Assembly (NCBI GenBank): GCA_019448385.1
Contig: JAGTXO010000002.1
Span: 868,001 to 932,000, forward strand
Direction: 5' to 3'
DNA: 64,000 nucleotides
DNA from: Diacronema lutheri
Taxonomy: Eukaryota; Haptophyta; Pavlovophyceae; Pavlovales; Pavlovaceae
Shown: positions 37,829-49,100 of the stretch, one piece after another
Position numbering within the stretch: position 1 is the stretch's first letter
How the letters are laid out: each line of letters opens with the position of its first letter
Translations under genes and position numbers: made by a program
The notes under the pieces: model-generated
What the model was told of the DNA's origin: nothing
Database searches by the model: none
Seen by the model: only the letters and a program-made list of their open reading frames with translations

Positions 37829-40210
37829 ATGGCCGCCATCGACCTGCGCGCCTTCGACGCGGCGCTCGTCAACTGCGAGATCGTGAGCACGCGGCCGGTC
37901 AAGCCGAGCGAGAAGGCGCGCACGGTCGACAAGCTGAGCTACGGACCGTCGCGCCGCGCGCTCGCCTTCGTCACGCCGCCCTGCGTCGTCGACTGGCCCG
38001 AGCTCACGGGCGACGGCAACTTTGGCACCATGTACGGGCCGACGGACGTCGACAAGGCGGCGTACACGGCCGGCGTGACCGACAAGGAGCTGCCGATTGA
38101 AGGCGCGCCGCTCGCGCAGATGGACGCCTACTTTGGCGCCCTGCGCGCCATCGACGATCAGCGCGTCGAGACGGTGCACGCGCGCCAGAAGGAGCTGCTC
38201 AACACGCGCGGCCTCTCGAAGGAGGAGGTGCGCGGCAAGCTCTCGCCCGCCGTCAAGCCCAAGTACGAGGACGACACGCTCGCGCACACGCGGCTGAACA
38301 TGTCGACGCGCACGTTCACGTGGGCGGGCTCCGAGCGCGTCGTGCCGCTCGTCGACGCGCGGCGCGAACCGGTCGACGAGATCCGGCACGAGGACGTCTG
38401 CGCCATCGCCACGCAGCTCGACCGCGTCTACACGGGGCTCACGGGCTCGATGTTTGGCACCAAGTGGAACGTGTGCGGGGTCATGCTCCTGAAGCGCGCC
38501 GAGCAGCGGCCGCAGCCCGGCTCGGACGCCTTCGCCTCGTACGGCGTGCCCGCCTGGGCCGACACGTTCGACTCCACGGGGCTGTACGTGCCCGACGAGC
38601 GCGAGCGCGCGGCGGCGCTCGCGGCGGTGGCCGGTCTGCGCACGGCGCGCGCGCCGGCCGGGCCGGGCGGGCGCGAGCTCGCGCGCGCGCAGGGCTACCA
38701 TCGCGCCGAGCGGGCTGCGAGCGCGGCGGCGGCGCGCGCGGCGATGGCCGAGGGCGGCCAGCAGTGCGCGCTCCACGGCGCGGTCGTCAAATCGGCGCTG
38801 CGCGGCGTGGGCAACCGGCTGCATCTTTGCGACGCGCCGGGCGGAACGGGCAAGACGTTCGTCGAGCGCGCCATTATCGCCGCCGTGCGCGCGGATGGGC
38901 ACGCGGTCGTCGTGGGCGCGTCCTCGGGCGTCGCCGCCACGCTGCTGCCCGACGGCCGCACCTTCCACTCGACCTTCAAGGTGCCCGGCGGTGCCGACTC
39001 AGACGGGCAAGCCGTTCAATGGCGTGCCGCGCTCCGAGCGCGGGCGCTCCCTGGCCGCCGCGGCGGCTGGTCGTGTGGGACGAGGCGCCGATGCAGACGC
39101 GGTGCCACCTCGACTCGCCTGATCGGTGTTTGCGCGACGTGACGGGCGTCGACGAGCGCTTCGGCGGCGAGACGCTGCTGCTCGCCGGCGACTTTCGCCA
39201 GTGCTTGCCGGTGGTGCGGCGCGGCTCGCGCGCGCAGATCGTGCGCTCCTGCCTCAAGTACTCGGCGCCGTGGCAGCACGATCGGCAGCACGCCTTGGTC
39301 GAGAACGTTCGCGCCTCGAGCGCGGCGCGCGACACGGGCGACGCGCTCGGCGCGGGCGAGTGGGCGGAGCTGCTGCGCAGCCCCGGCGACGGCGCCGTTC
39401 CCGCGGCGGTGCCGGCGGCCGGGGCCATGCCCGGCGCATTCCCGCTCGATCCCGTGCAGCTGCCCGAGGCCGTCGGCGGCGTCCCCATCCGCGTGGGCTC
39501 GGCCTACCCGACGGAGCTCGTGACGACTTTGTCCACGGCGCGACGTGTTGGACCGACGACGGCTCGCTGTGCGACCGCGCGGTGCTCTGCGCCAAGCAGA
39601 CGGACGTGGCGCGGATCAACTGGCTGGTGATCGGCCGCTTCCCGGGCGCGGCGGCGAGGTGCGCGTCGGCGGACGAGCTGGCGCGACGACATGGCGGGCG
39701 GGCAGATTGCGCTGGCGTCGGTCGAGTTCCCTTACTCGCTCGAGCACGCGCAGATGCCGCACCGCGTCCTCGACCTGAAGCCCGGGATGGTGGTGATGCT
39801 GCCGCGCAACCTCTCGCCCGGCGAGGGGCTGTGCGGCGGCACGCGGCTGATCGTGCGCGGCGTGCGCGCCGGCGGCCGGCTGCTCGAGTGCGCACGCCCC
39901 GGCGCGGCCGCCGGGCGCGACAGCACCGTGCTCGTCGCGCGTGTCGACCACCACTCGCCCGACGACGGCACGTTCGCGCTTGTGCGGATGCGCCGCCAGT
40001 TCCCCGGTGCGGCCGGCGTAACGAGGCGCAGGGGCAAGCGCTCGGGTGCGCGGGCGTGTGGCTCGCCGAGCCGTGCTTCACGCACGGCCAGCTCCACGTG
40101 GCCGCTTCGCGCGTCGGGCACACGTCGCGCGTCCGCTTTGCGCTCGGCGCGGACCTCGTGACGCGCAGCGTCGTCTTCAAAGAGGTGCTCCGCGCGGTCA
40201 GCGGTGGCGA
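37829..40210 (+). pseudogene. Pif1/Helitron-type helicase with novel N-terminal region, several frameshifts
   Basis: SF1B DNA helicase related to Pif1 and Helitron helicases. The N-terminal ~290 codons (37829-38700, MAAIDLRAFDAALVN...) are intact and match no family I know. Walker A: CDAPGGTGKTFVE (near 38,830), then SSGVAATLLPDGRTFHSTFKVP. The frame then shifts; motif II is RRLVVWDEAPMQ (near 39,063), followed by LLLAGDFRQCLPVVRRGSR. Another shift leads to CAKQTDVARINWLVIGRFPG, another to FPYSLEHAQMPHRVLDLKPGM and GLCGGTRLIVRGV, and a last to AEPCFTHGQLHVAASRVGH. At least four frameshifts without introns, so presently inactive unless sequence errors are involved. Confidence 0.72.
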
Positions 40211-41740
40211 GGCGGCGGCGGCGGCGCTCGCCGCGGCCGCCGTCGCCGCCGCGCGCGAATGCGCGGCGGCGGCGCGCGGTGGCGGCGAGCGCGGCGGGCG
40301 CGGCGCGGACGGCGCGCGCGGCGCCGGCGGCGGGCGGCGCGCTGGCGGCGGGCGCGCCGCCGGCGCGCGGTGCTGGCCAGCACCCGCCGGCGCGACGCCC
40401 GCCGCGCCGCTCGCGCCGACGCGCAGCCGGCGGATGCTCGCCAGCACCGCGCGCCGCGCGACCGGCCCGCGTACCTGCGCGCCCTTCGCGGGCGCGCAGG
40501 GCGGCGCCAATGCGGCCGGCGTGCAGGGGCCTCAAGCCGGCGCGCCGCCCGCCGCCGCGTGGGTCGCCGCCACGCGCGTGCCGTCGGCGCTGCCGCCGCC
40601 CGGCGTCGCGCTCGCGCCGCAGCCGCCGCCGCCGCCGTCGCCGCCGCCTGCCGCCTGCCGGCAAGCTGGGCAAGCGCGCAGCGGCGGCGACGGCGGTGCG
40701 CGACCCGGCGAGCAGGCGGCGCGCCGCCGAGCCGGGGGCGGGCTCCGTGGGCGACGAGGCTCGCCCGCCACTGGCACCACTCGCGCGCCGAGCGCGCACA
40801 ACGCGCCCCCCCCCCCCCCCACCCCACCCCCCGATGAATTTAATGCTCATACCATGGCGTCGCGCCACGGCAGTACGCCCGTGGCCCCGGCGGCCAGCCT
40901 CGCGCCGCTACGCCGTGTCGTCGCGGCCGGCGCACACAGCGAACTGTGTTTCCGCGGCACATGCCCGGCTGCTCGCGCGCTGCAAGCTTGCCGAACTGCT
41001 CGCGCTGGAATGGCGCGTTGCGGGCGTGCCCGCGCACCGCGCGTGTGCCATGCGCGTTCCGGGAGCGCCGCGCCGCGCGCCGAAGCGGCGCGCGGCGGAC
41101 GTGCGGCCTCGAGCCGAAGAGGGGCCGGCGCGACCGGCCGCGAGGCGGGCGCAGACGCTCGGCGTGCCGTTCGATGCGTCGTCCAAATCCGCGTCGGGCG
41201 GGTGCGCGCCTGGGCCGGCGCTGCGTGCAGTCGGCGGGGCCCGGCCACGCGCTCGGGCGTAACGCTCGCGCCTGTTCGGCCGAGGCGCACTCGCCGTCCC
41301 CTCGCGCCGGCAACGTGCGTGCGGGCCAGCACGCAGGCAGCGTACGATGCCACGGCAGCGGCGAGCGCGTCCCCGCCGGTGTGCCGCTCGGCGCCCCGTC
41401 ACGCGCAACGTGCGCGCCGCCCGCTGCATGCGCACGCATACGCGCGCTGGCAGCGTGCGCACAATTGCCCGGGCAAGATCGTCCCGCGCTCGCGCCGCCG
41501 ACGCATCATTCCATGTGTCCGTTTCGGCATCTGCCACCATCCACCAGCCCTCGAAAGCCGGCTTGCGCGTGGGCGCCCGTCCGGTGCGAGAAGCGGCTCG
41601 CGTCCTCGCGCGGGGCGCCTCCGCGCCAGACGCCCGGCGCGCGCTCGTCTTGCCGCGCCACCACGCTGATCTGCGCCCAACCCTCGCTCGCCAATTCCCC
41701 CGTCGTCCCTTCTGCGTAGCCCGCAACAGCGCGCGCATGG
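40211..41740. other. Low-complexity GC-rich stretch without a supported gene
   Basis: Ala/Gly/Pro-coding low-complexity tail after the helicase remnant, a C run at 40,806-40,820, then sequence open in several frames. One plus frame (about 40,930-41,070, SAAHARLLARCKLAELLALEW) looks weakly protein-like. Nothing recognisable. Confidence 0.35.
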
Positions 41741-41749
41741 CGCGTGCAC

Positions 41750-42900
41750 GGCGCAGCGCCTTGAGCAAGTTTTACGTCGTCGGTCGGCAGCCTGTGGAAG
41801 ACGCGTTTGACGGCCCGATGTGGCCGGTGAGAGTGCCCGGCGTGCCGCGTGGTGAGCGCCTGCACGGCTTGCCGGGCTCGGCGCGCGCCCAGCCAGCCTC
41901 CCTCCATCCCGCCGCAAACCGTGCGTGCGCACCCCGCACACCCGGCGCTGCGCGGCGCGGCGCAGGCGCGAAGAACGAGGGCAACGCGTGCTACACGACG
42001 TCCTTATGCAATCGCTCTTCGCCCTGAACGTGCTCCGTGCGATGCTTCGCTCCGCTTCGCGCCGTGCCAACAGCGTCGAGAGGGCGCGTTTTCGGGACTT
42101 TGGCACGCTGATCGAGGACACCAAGGCGCCGACACGGCTGTGTCTTGTGTCCGTCATCGACGTCATCTCGGGCCGTGGCGCGCGAAGGACGCCGCAGGAT
42201 GCCGCTGAGTTCTTCCGGTTGCTGCTCGGCCGAGTGCCCGGGCTCGCTGCGGCCTTCGAAGCCGACACACGCGTCGGGCCAGTGCTCGAGCAGATCGCCG
42301 TGCCTTCAGAGTCCGGCGAGGGCATCGCCGTACTCGTCAGCGTCGGCGGCGATGCGGCGCGCGCGCTTGCACACGCTCTGGGGGGCGCCGCTGGGCCGCC
42401 GCGGGATGGCCACACGAACGCGTGCCACTCGGGCGTGCTCACGCCAGCCAGCATTGCTGTCGAGGCGCCGCGCACGACGCGCGGCAATGGCCCGCAGTGC
42501 AAGAACAACCGCGCGCTCGTGTGCGCGCCGCGGCTGCTACTCGGCGGGCGCGACCACCTCCTCGTCGCCGGCGTGGTGCACGTGGGCGAGGGGCCGATGA
42601 GCGGGCACCTTGTCGCCATCGTGCTCCGCAACGAGGCTTGGCTTCCGTGCGACGACTACAACGTGCGGCGGCGCGCACGGTCGCTCGGTGCCGCGACCGG
42701 CGGTCGAGCGCAGCCGCAACCGCCCCGTCCTCCCGCGCGGCACGCGCGCGTGGCCTGAAAGCTCGCGCGCGCGCCTGCCGCACGCACGCGCGTTGCCCGC
42801 GCAGATCTACAACGTGCCAGAGTCCGACGCGCTGGCGTGGGCAAGTGGTGCGAGCATGCTCTTTTACAGCCGGCTCGACGTGGAGCCGTTGGACCCGGCG
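41750..42900 (+). pseudogene. Ubiquitin-specific protease (USP/C19) remnant with a frameshift in the Cys box
   Basis: Deubiquitinase-type sequence. The Cys box AKNEGNACYTTS (about 41,970-42,003) is followed, one base out of frame, by LMQSLFALNVLRAML; the consensus would be one continuous G-N-T-C-Y-x-N-S-x-x-Q-x-L-F. Then DAAEFFRLLLGRVPGL (near 42,195-42,245), a His box SGHLVAIVLRNEAWLPCDDYN (42,601-42,662), an apparent intron 42,663-42,804 (AAC|GTGCGG to CGCAG|ATC), and a last strand ASMLFYSR (near 42,850-42,875). A preceding short segment ALSKFYVVGRQPVEDAFDGP may be an upstream exon. The single-base break inside the catalytic box means no active product as read. Confidence 0.62.
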
Positions 42901-43159
42901 CTGGGCTTAGCGTCACCGCCGTCGGCCGCATCGTCTGCGTGGCCGAGCTCGGAGCCCGACGCGCCGACCTTGCCGGCAGCCTGGCCGCGGGTGCGGCAGA
43001 TGGCAGCGGTGCCAACAGATGCGACGATCGGCATCGCGGAGACGGCTGCAGACATCTCTACGGCGGCGATCGGCCCAGCTGCGTGCGAGGCCCGCCAAGT
43101 TGTCTCCGTGACGCGCGCATTGCCAACAGCGGTGAGTGCGTCCTCGTCTCCGGCGGCCG

Positions 43160-43164
<5 letters not shown>

Positions 43165-43216
<52 letters not shown>

Positions 43217-43221
43217 ACACA
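43165..43221 (+). repeat. C homopolymer (38) followed by CA dinucleotide repeat
   Basis: Uninterrupted C run 43,165-43,202, then (CA)n to 43,221. Compound simple repeat. Confidence 0.9.
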
Positions 43222-43763
43222 ACTCTCCCTACCTTCTTCCTCCTTTCGCACCTCGCACGCGCACGCCGTCCGCTGTCCGCTGTCCGCGGCCCAAATTGCC
43301 TTGCGGAAGCCGAGCAGGCAGAGCCCTGCTTGGATGGCTCCAGCGCGCATCTTGTGGATGGCGACGCTGTGGGCGAGCACGGACGCTCAAATGTGACCAG
43401 TGGCGCGCACGTGCACGTGCGCTAACTGGACGTCGAGCGTGTGCGCCTTGTCCGCACGTGTGCACTCACGTGCGTCTGCGGCGATCTGCCCGGCGTAGTA
43501 GTCCGCGCGCGCGGGAGCCGCGTCGGCAGTAGGAGCAGGATAACGTACTTGCGCCTGACGAGGACGGCGAGAAGTGCGGCTTTTCGCTCGGGGTCTACCA
43601 TGCCGCCGAGGTTGGCGCTGGCGCGCGTGAGGCAGTCGGAGCGCGCTGGGCCCGGGTTGAAGGCCTCACCCCGGGGGACGGGAGGATTCAAGGCGCCGAG
43701 CCGCTGCGGGTGCGGCGGGAGGCCCCGGGCGGGTGTGCTAATGCGGCTCGATGGCCGCCTGCC

Positions 43764-43806
43764 GGGGGGGGGGGGGGGGGGGGGGGGGAGGGGGGGGGGG
43801 GGGGGG
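43764..43806 (+). repeat. G homopolymer (43 bases, one A)
   Basis: G run interrupted once by A at 43,789. Confidence 0.9.
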
Positions 43807-44208
43807 CGTTGGGCCGCCCGCGGAAACGGAGGTGAGCGTGTGGGAGCGGCGCGCGTCGGCGCGCGCGGCTGGCGTGCAGCACGGATAAGTCTTGTGTGGA
43901 CTTCGCGGGGCGGATCCCGGTGCAGGGATTGCCGACGCAGGCCGCGAGCGCGAGCAGGGCGGGGATGAAGACGGATGATGGGGTTGGGGCCAAGGCCGCC
44001 GCACCCGCAGCTATCACGGTGGCAGCGACCGCCACGGTCAGTGCGAGGCTCGCGTGGCCGCTGCGCGGGCAGCTCGCCCGCCAGGTCCAGGAGGGCCGGC
44101 CTGCGGCCTCAGTGCCCAGCGTTGGGCATGTCAGCGTCTGCGTCTGCGGGCCCGCCACTGCGATGGCGCATTGAGCCTGGCGCACCAAAACGCAATCGGT
44201 CCGCCGAT

Positions 44209-44250
<42 letters not shown>
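44209..44250 (+). repeat. G homopolymer (42 bases)
   Basis: Uninterrupted G run. Confidence 0.9.
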
Positions 44251-46151
44251 CGAGGCGTGCGCGGGGGCTTGGGGTGGGCTCCGGGTGCCGGCGCTGTGCC
44301 AGCGGCGGGCTTGGTTGACGCCGTCTCGCCGGGGCCCTTGCGCCTTGCGGCGCGAGCGTCGCGGAGGGGCGTCGGCTGCGCTGGCTCCGCGTCGGCGGTG
44401 GCGTGGGGCAGGCTCTTGTGGAGGGCGGAGCGCTCGCGCACGAGTCGGTTGCCAAGGCGGGCTGTCTGCGTGCCGTTGGGCTGCGCTTGGGCAGGTAGGA
44501 CCTGCGGCCTCGGGGGCGGGCGGGTTTTCGTGTTGGGCCAGGCGGCAACGCGCACCGGCCGTGTTCGCGGCCGGCAGGCGGACGTCCGCAGCGGGGCGGA
44601 GAATGCGGGTGAAGCGCTTGCACGGGCGCGGTTCGCACCTGGCGGCCAGGCGATCACGAACCGTTGGGTCGCCCGGCTGTTTGGTGGAGCCGAGGGCAGC
44701 AAGGATAGCGAGCTTGGCCGCCTCATCGGTGACGAGCGGCACTGTTGCCCAGCTCTGTACCTCGAAGCCCTGGATGTGCAGGCGTCGGGGAAGTTCCCGG
44801 CAGCGTCGCCTGCGTCCGTCGAGAGGCGGACCGAAGTCGCGCCCGTGCCCCCGTTGGCGACACCGAGCTCTCGCTCGTTCACACCGGCCCGCCGACGCGG
44901 GCGCGTGGTGCGCGCGCGTTGGGTGCGTGTCTGCCTCGAGCAGCGTGCCCAGTCGCAGTGTGGGCGCGTGTCCGTCTGCCTCAAAACGCCACGTGGAGGG
45001 GAAGGCGCGGGGCGGGCTCGCCGAGGAGGTGCCGCCGCTCGCTGCCACCCGGCGCGGGCTCGGGGCAGCCGTCTTCGGGTGCCGCGCTCTTCGCGCCATG
45101 CACGAACGTTCCGCCGCGCTCGCAGCGCGCGAGCGCACACACAGAGCGCGCGGCGACCCCGGTGGGGGCAGTGCGTCCCGGTGGCACTCGCGGGCGCGCG
45201 CCTGGCCTGGGCGCAGCTGGGCGCGTTGCCGCCCGCGCAGCGAGCCGCCCGCGCGCCTCGCCGCGCGCGCGCTTCGTCGCACGCGTGCGCCCTGCATGCA
45301 CGCGCACAGCGCGCGGCGGCTCGGCGCAGTGCAAGGCAGAGCGTGCTGCAACGGTTGCGAGGGCGCGCACGCGCGGCGCGGCGCGCCCCTGTGTGGTCGC
45401 CTGCGCGCGGCGCGTGGTCCGGACGCAGCTCGGTGGCGTGATGCCGTTCGTGCAACACAGTGCGCGTGAGAGCCGCACGTGCACACCTGCAGTGCAACGC
45501 GGCATTGCGCGCGTTGCGTGGGCGGAGCGCGGCTGGATGTGCTTGAGGTCGCGCAGCATGCCGCGCGCCGCGCGCTGTGCGGCGCAGCGAGTCGGCCATG
45601 CCCCTGGTCCTCGTCGCCGGGGGGGGGGGGGGTGGTGGTGGCAACCAGGATCCGCCAGCGCGTGGTGGGCGCCGTCCAACTCCCAGCCAGGATGCGCCCC
45701 GTTCTTCCCCGACACTCTCCGTCCAAACCCGCCGCCCAGCCTGCCGCCGCACCCGCCGCCAACGCCGCCGCGCACCCATCCGCCGAGCTCACCTCGCGCG
45801 CGCTCGCGCTCACGCTGCGCGACGAGGCTGCGCAGGCCGGCGCGCGGCCGTGCAGAGCAGCGCAGGCCGGCGCGCGGCCGCGCGCGCGCGCTCACGTTGC
45901 GGCCGCGCAGCGAGCTTTCGCCGCGTCGCAGCCCCTCCGAGCAGCCACGATGCACGCCCCCGGAGGACGTTGGCCGCGCTCGGAGGCCGCGCTCGGGCGC
46001 GCAAAGAGAGGCGGCGCGGGCAAACGAGTAGGCTCGGCGCGCTGGCGGGTCCTGGTTGTGGGAGAGCGGGGCATTCTCCAGGGCATCATGTAAATTCTCC
46101 CAAGTATCATCCGGGCCGCCATCCGGACACTGACGTGCCCACAGTCTGCAG

Positions 46152-49100
46152 ATGGAGGACTCCGTGAAGGACGCTTTGCCCGGCGGGCGGGGCGGCTCGG
46201 ACAGTTTCTCGCTGGCCCTCAGCACCATTCTGTCGCCGGGAGATACCCACCCCCACGTGGTCCCATCCACTTGCCTCATCGCCCTGCTGCGTTACGCGGA
46301 TTTCGGCACGAGCAGGGTTAGGGTGGGCGACACGGGGTGCTCGCAGCATGCGCTCAAGGTGGCGCTGCGCAACCTGCGCAAAGCATGCGCGGATGCGGAC
46401 CGGTTTGGGCAGGTGCTCGTGGTCGTGCTACCGCTCTGCCTCCGCGCGTCCAGCGGCCTCGTGCACTGGACGGCGGCGTACCTGCTCCTCGCGCCGCCCG
46501 CGCAGCGCGGCGCGCCGCCCGGCGCCGCGCTCGCCCTGCTCGCCGATTCGCGCACCTTGGGCAACGGCGAATCGGCGTACGCCACGGCGGCCGGCGTGCT
46601 CATCAAGAAGCTTGCGCAGCGCATCGGCAGAACAGCGCCGCCCATCGATGCCTTCAAGGCGCCCCCGCAGAGTGGGGCCGCGTGTTGCTTCGCCGCGGCA
46701 ACAGTCGCGGCCGAGGTCGTGGCGAGCGCATCGACGCTCTACGGCCGCCGCGCGAGTGTCCTTGTCGACATCAAGAAGGCTTTGGACGCGCGCCTCGCGC
46801 GCCTCACGACGGCCGCGTACGAGGAGACCCGCGCGCGCACGCTCCGCGCCGCCATCGGCGCTCTGCTCGGCGACCGCGCCAGGCGCTTCGGCCCGTTCAC
46901 CCGCGAGGCCGCGCGGCTCGCCGAGGCCGCGCGGCTCGCCGAGGCGTGCGATGCCAGTGTCGGCGGATCCGCGCCCGACGGGCTGCTGCAGGCCGTCGAG
47001 GCGGCGCTGCGCGCGCCCGACGACCGCATCGCACGCACGGCCGCGCTCGACGCGCTCACGGGCGCTGCAGGCCGCGCGCTGTCGACGGCGGCCAGGCCGC
47101 GCGGCGCGGCGGCGCCAAGGCCGCCGTCGCGAGCGCCACCGCCGCGTGCGCCGCAGCGGCGCGCCGCCTCGGCGTGGGGGCCCCGACCATTCAGCAGCCT
47201 CGGCGGGGGCGAGGGCGACGGGGACGATGGCGACGCCACCACCGCTGACGACGGGGAGGGCGCGGAGGACGGGGACGACGACCCCGCGGGCGCGGCGGCT
47301 GCGGCGGTGGCGACGGGCACGGCGGCGACGAGCGCGGTGGCGGCGGGCGCGGCGCCAACCTCGCCGGCGGCGGCGGACGGCGGTGGCTCGGCGCCGCTCG
47401 AACGCCGCTGCGTCTACACTGCGCCTGATGAGGGCGACGCGGACGCGCGCGTGTACGACGCCAAGGACCCCGAGCAGCTAAAAGCGGGCAGGGCGCGGCT
47501 ACGGGCGAACAGCGGGCGCGCGCCCGCCGTGGTCGACACGCTTTTCGCGCACGCGACGGGCACGATCGTCACGCGGCAGCGCACGGAGGGCGTGACCGGC
47601 GCGGGCATGCACCACCTCGCCGCCCCGACGCAGGGCGCGGGGTACGGTACCGTCGTGCGGGCCGAGCTGGGCGAGCCCGGCTTCGCGGGGACGACATGGC
47701 ACATGACGTCGGGCGTGGAGAACCAGCCGCGCGCGGTACGAGCGGCCGCGCGCGCGTACGCGCACGACGGCTGGGGCGGCGTGTACAATGCGCACGAGGA
47801 CTTTGCCGCCTTCGAGGGCTTGCCGCGGCTCGCCGCGCCCGAATCGCTCGCGGCCATCGCCGGCGGGTCGGCGGACGCGGTGTTCTGCTGGCGGTCCGGC
47901 CGGTCCGTCATCGGCGAGGTGACGACGGTTCACTTCAATGGCGACCGCGCCGCCGCCATCGACCACGCGCGGGCGCTGCGCGTCAGGCCCGATTGGCGCT
48001 CGCAGCCCAGGATCTACGAGGCGGCGTGCGGCGCGGAGGGCACGGTGCTGCTCGTGTGGGTCGTGCCCGACCGTCACAAGAACCCGCGGCTGGACTGGGC
48101 GCCGATTCTCGTCGTGATCCACCTGCCCGCCGACCCCGACTGGCTCGCGCGCGCCACGCCGGCGATCGCGAAGGCGCGGCGCGAGGTCGAGGACGGACGC
48201 GCGCGCGCGGAGGCGCGCGGCGTGCCGCAGCACCTCGCCTACACGCTGAGCCCACGCTTCCGAGGCACCGCGCCGCGCGGAGCCGCGCGCGTGCCGCCGC
48301 GCCTCGGCGCGAGCGACGCGCGCGAGGCGCGCGCGCTCGCGGCGCTCGAGCCGGCGCTCATGTTCGCGCCGGCCTGGCGGCGCGCGGTGCGCGCGGCGAG
48401 CCGCGCCCCCGGCAGTGGCGCCGCGGCCGTCGAGCGCGCGCTCGCGCGCCTGCACAACGCGCTCGAGCCCGATGACGAGAGCGCGCCCGAGTCGACGCGC
48501 GTCGCGCCGCTCGCCGCCGCGCTCGAGCAGTCGGCGGGCTGGCCGGCGGGCACGGCGCGCATGGCGGCAAGCGTGACCAAGGGCCCCGGCGTCGGAGATG
48601 GCGCAGGTGGCGACGAAGTGACCAAAGTGGAGGAAACGGCGAAGACGAGCGGCGACGGCTGCACCGGCACGCCTCCTCTGCGCCCGGCCGCGCGCGCGGC
48701 CGGCGCGGCGGACGACGGAGGGGCGGCGGTCGTGGCGGGCGTCGAGGGCGAGCGCGACGCACTCGCCAAGACGGGTGCCGGCGGCTGCGACGACGACGCT
48801 CGCGAGCCGCTGTCGGCCGGCAAGCCCGGCGCACTCGCCGCCGCGGCGACCGTCGGGGGTCTCGGCGAGCTCGTCGGCAGCCTATGCGCGTGGCTGGCGC
48901 GCGGCGCGGCTGGCGGCGCCATCGCGGCCATCTCCCCCGGGACGGCCGCGCGCGGAGCAAACGGCACGCCGCAGCGCGCCGAGCCGCCGGCCGCCGGCGA
49001 TCCCGTCGCTCCGCACGCGCGCGTCGCCGCTGCGGCGCCCTTGGCGGGCAGCGCGGCGGCGCCGTCGTCGGCCGCGCGCGACGCGCAGCGCGGCGTCGCG

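Larger units (their letters stand above)
42901..46151. other. Gene-poor, homopolymer-rich stretch
   Basis: Holds a C run with a CA repeat (43,165-43,221), G runs at 43,764-43,806, 44,209-44,250 and 45,619-45,632, and a tandem duplication of GCAGGCCGGCGCGCGGCCG near 45,833-45,890. Two weakly protein-like fragments are seen: plus strand near 43,545-43,760 (DEDGEKCGFSLGVYHAAEVG) and minus strand near 44,650-44,800 (FEVQSWATVPLVTDEAAKLA). Neither belongs to a recognised family, and no complete gene can be supported. Confidence 0.4.

Noticed and set aside
37829-40210. Intact multi-exon Pif1 gene
   Set aside because: The frame changes lie inside conserved motifs with no GT/AG pair of reasonable spacing, so frameshifts fit better than introns.
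43975-45813. Long overlapping frames on both strands in 44-46 kb
   Set aside because: Low-complexity Arg/Ala composition, pass through G homopolymers, and no conserved motif; treated as noncoding or decayed.
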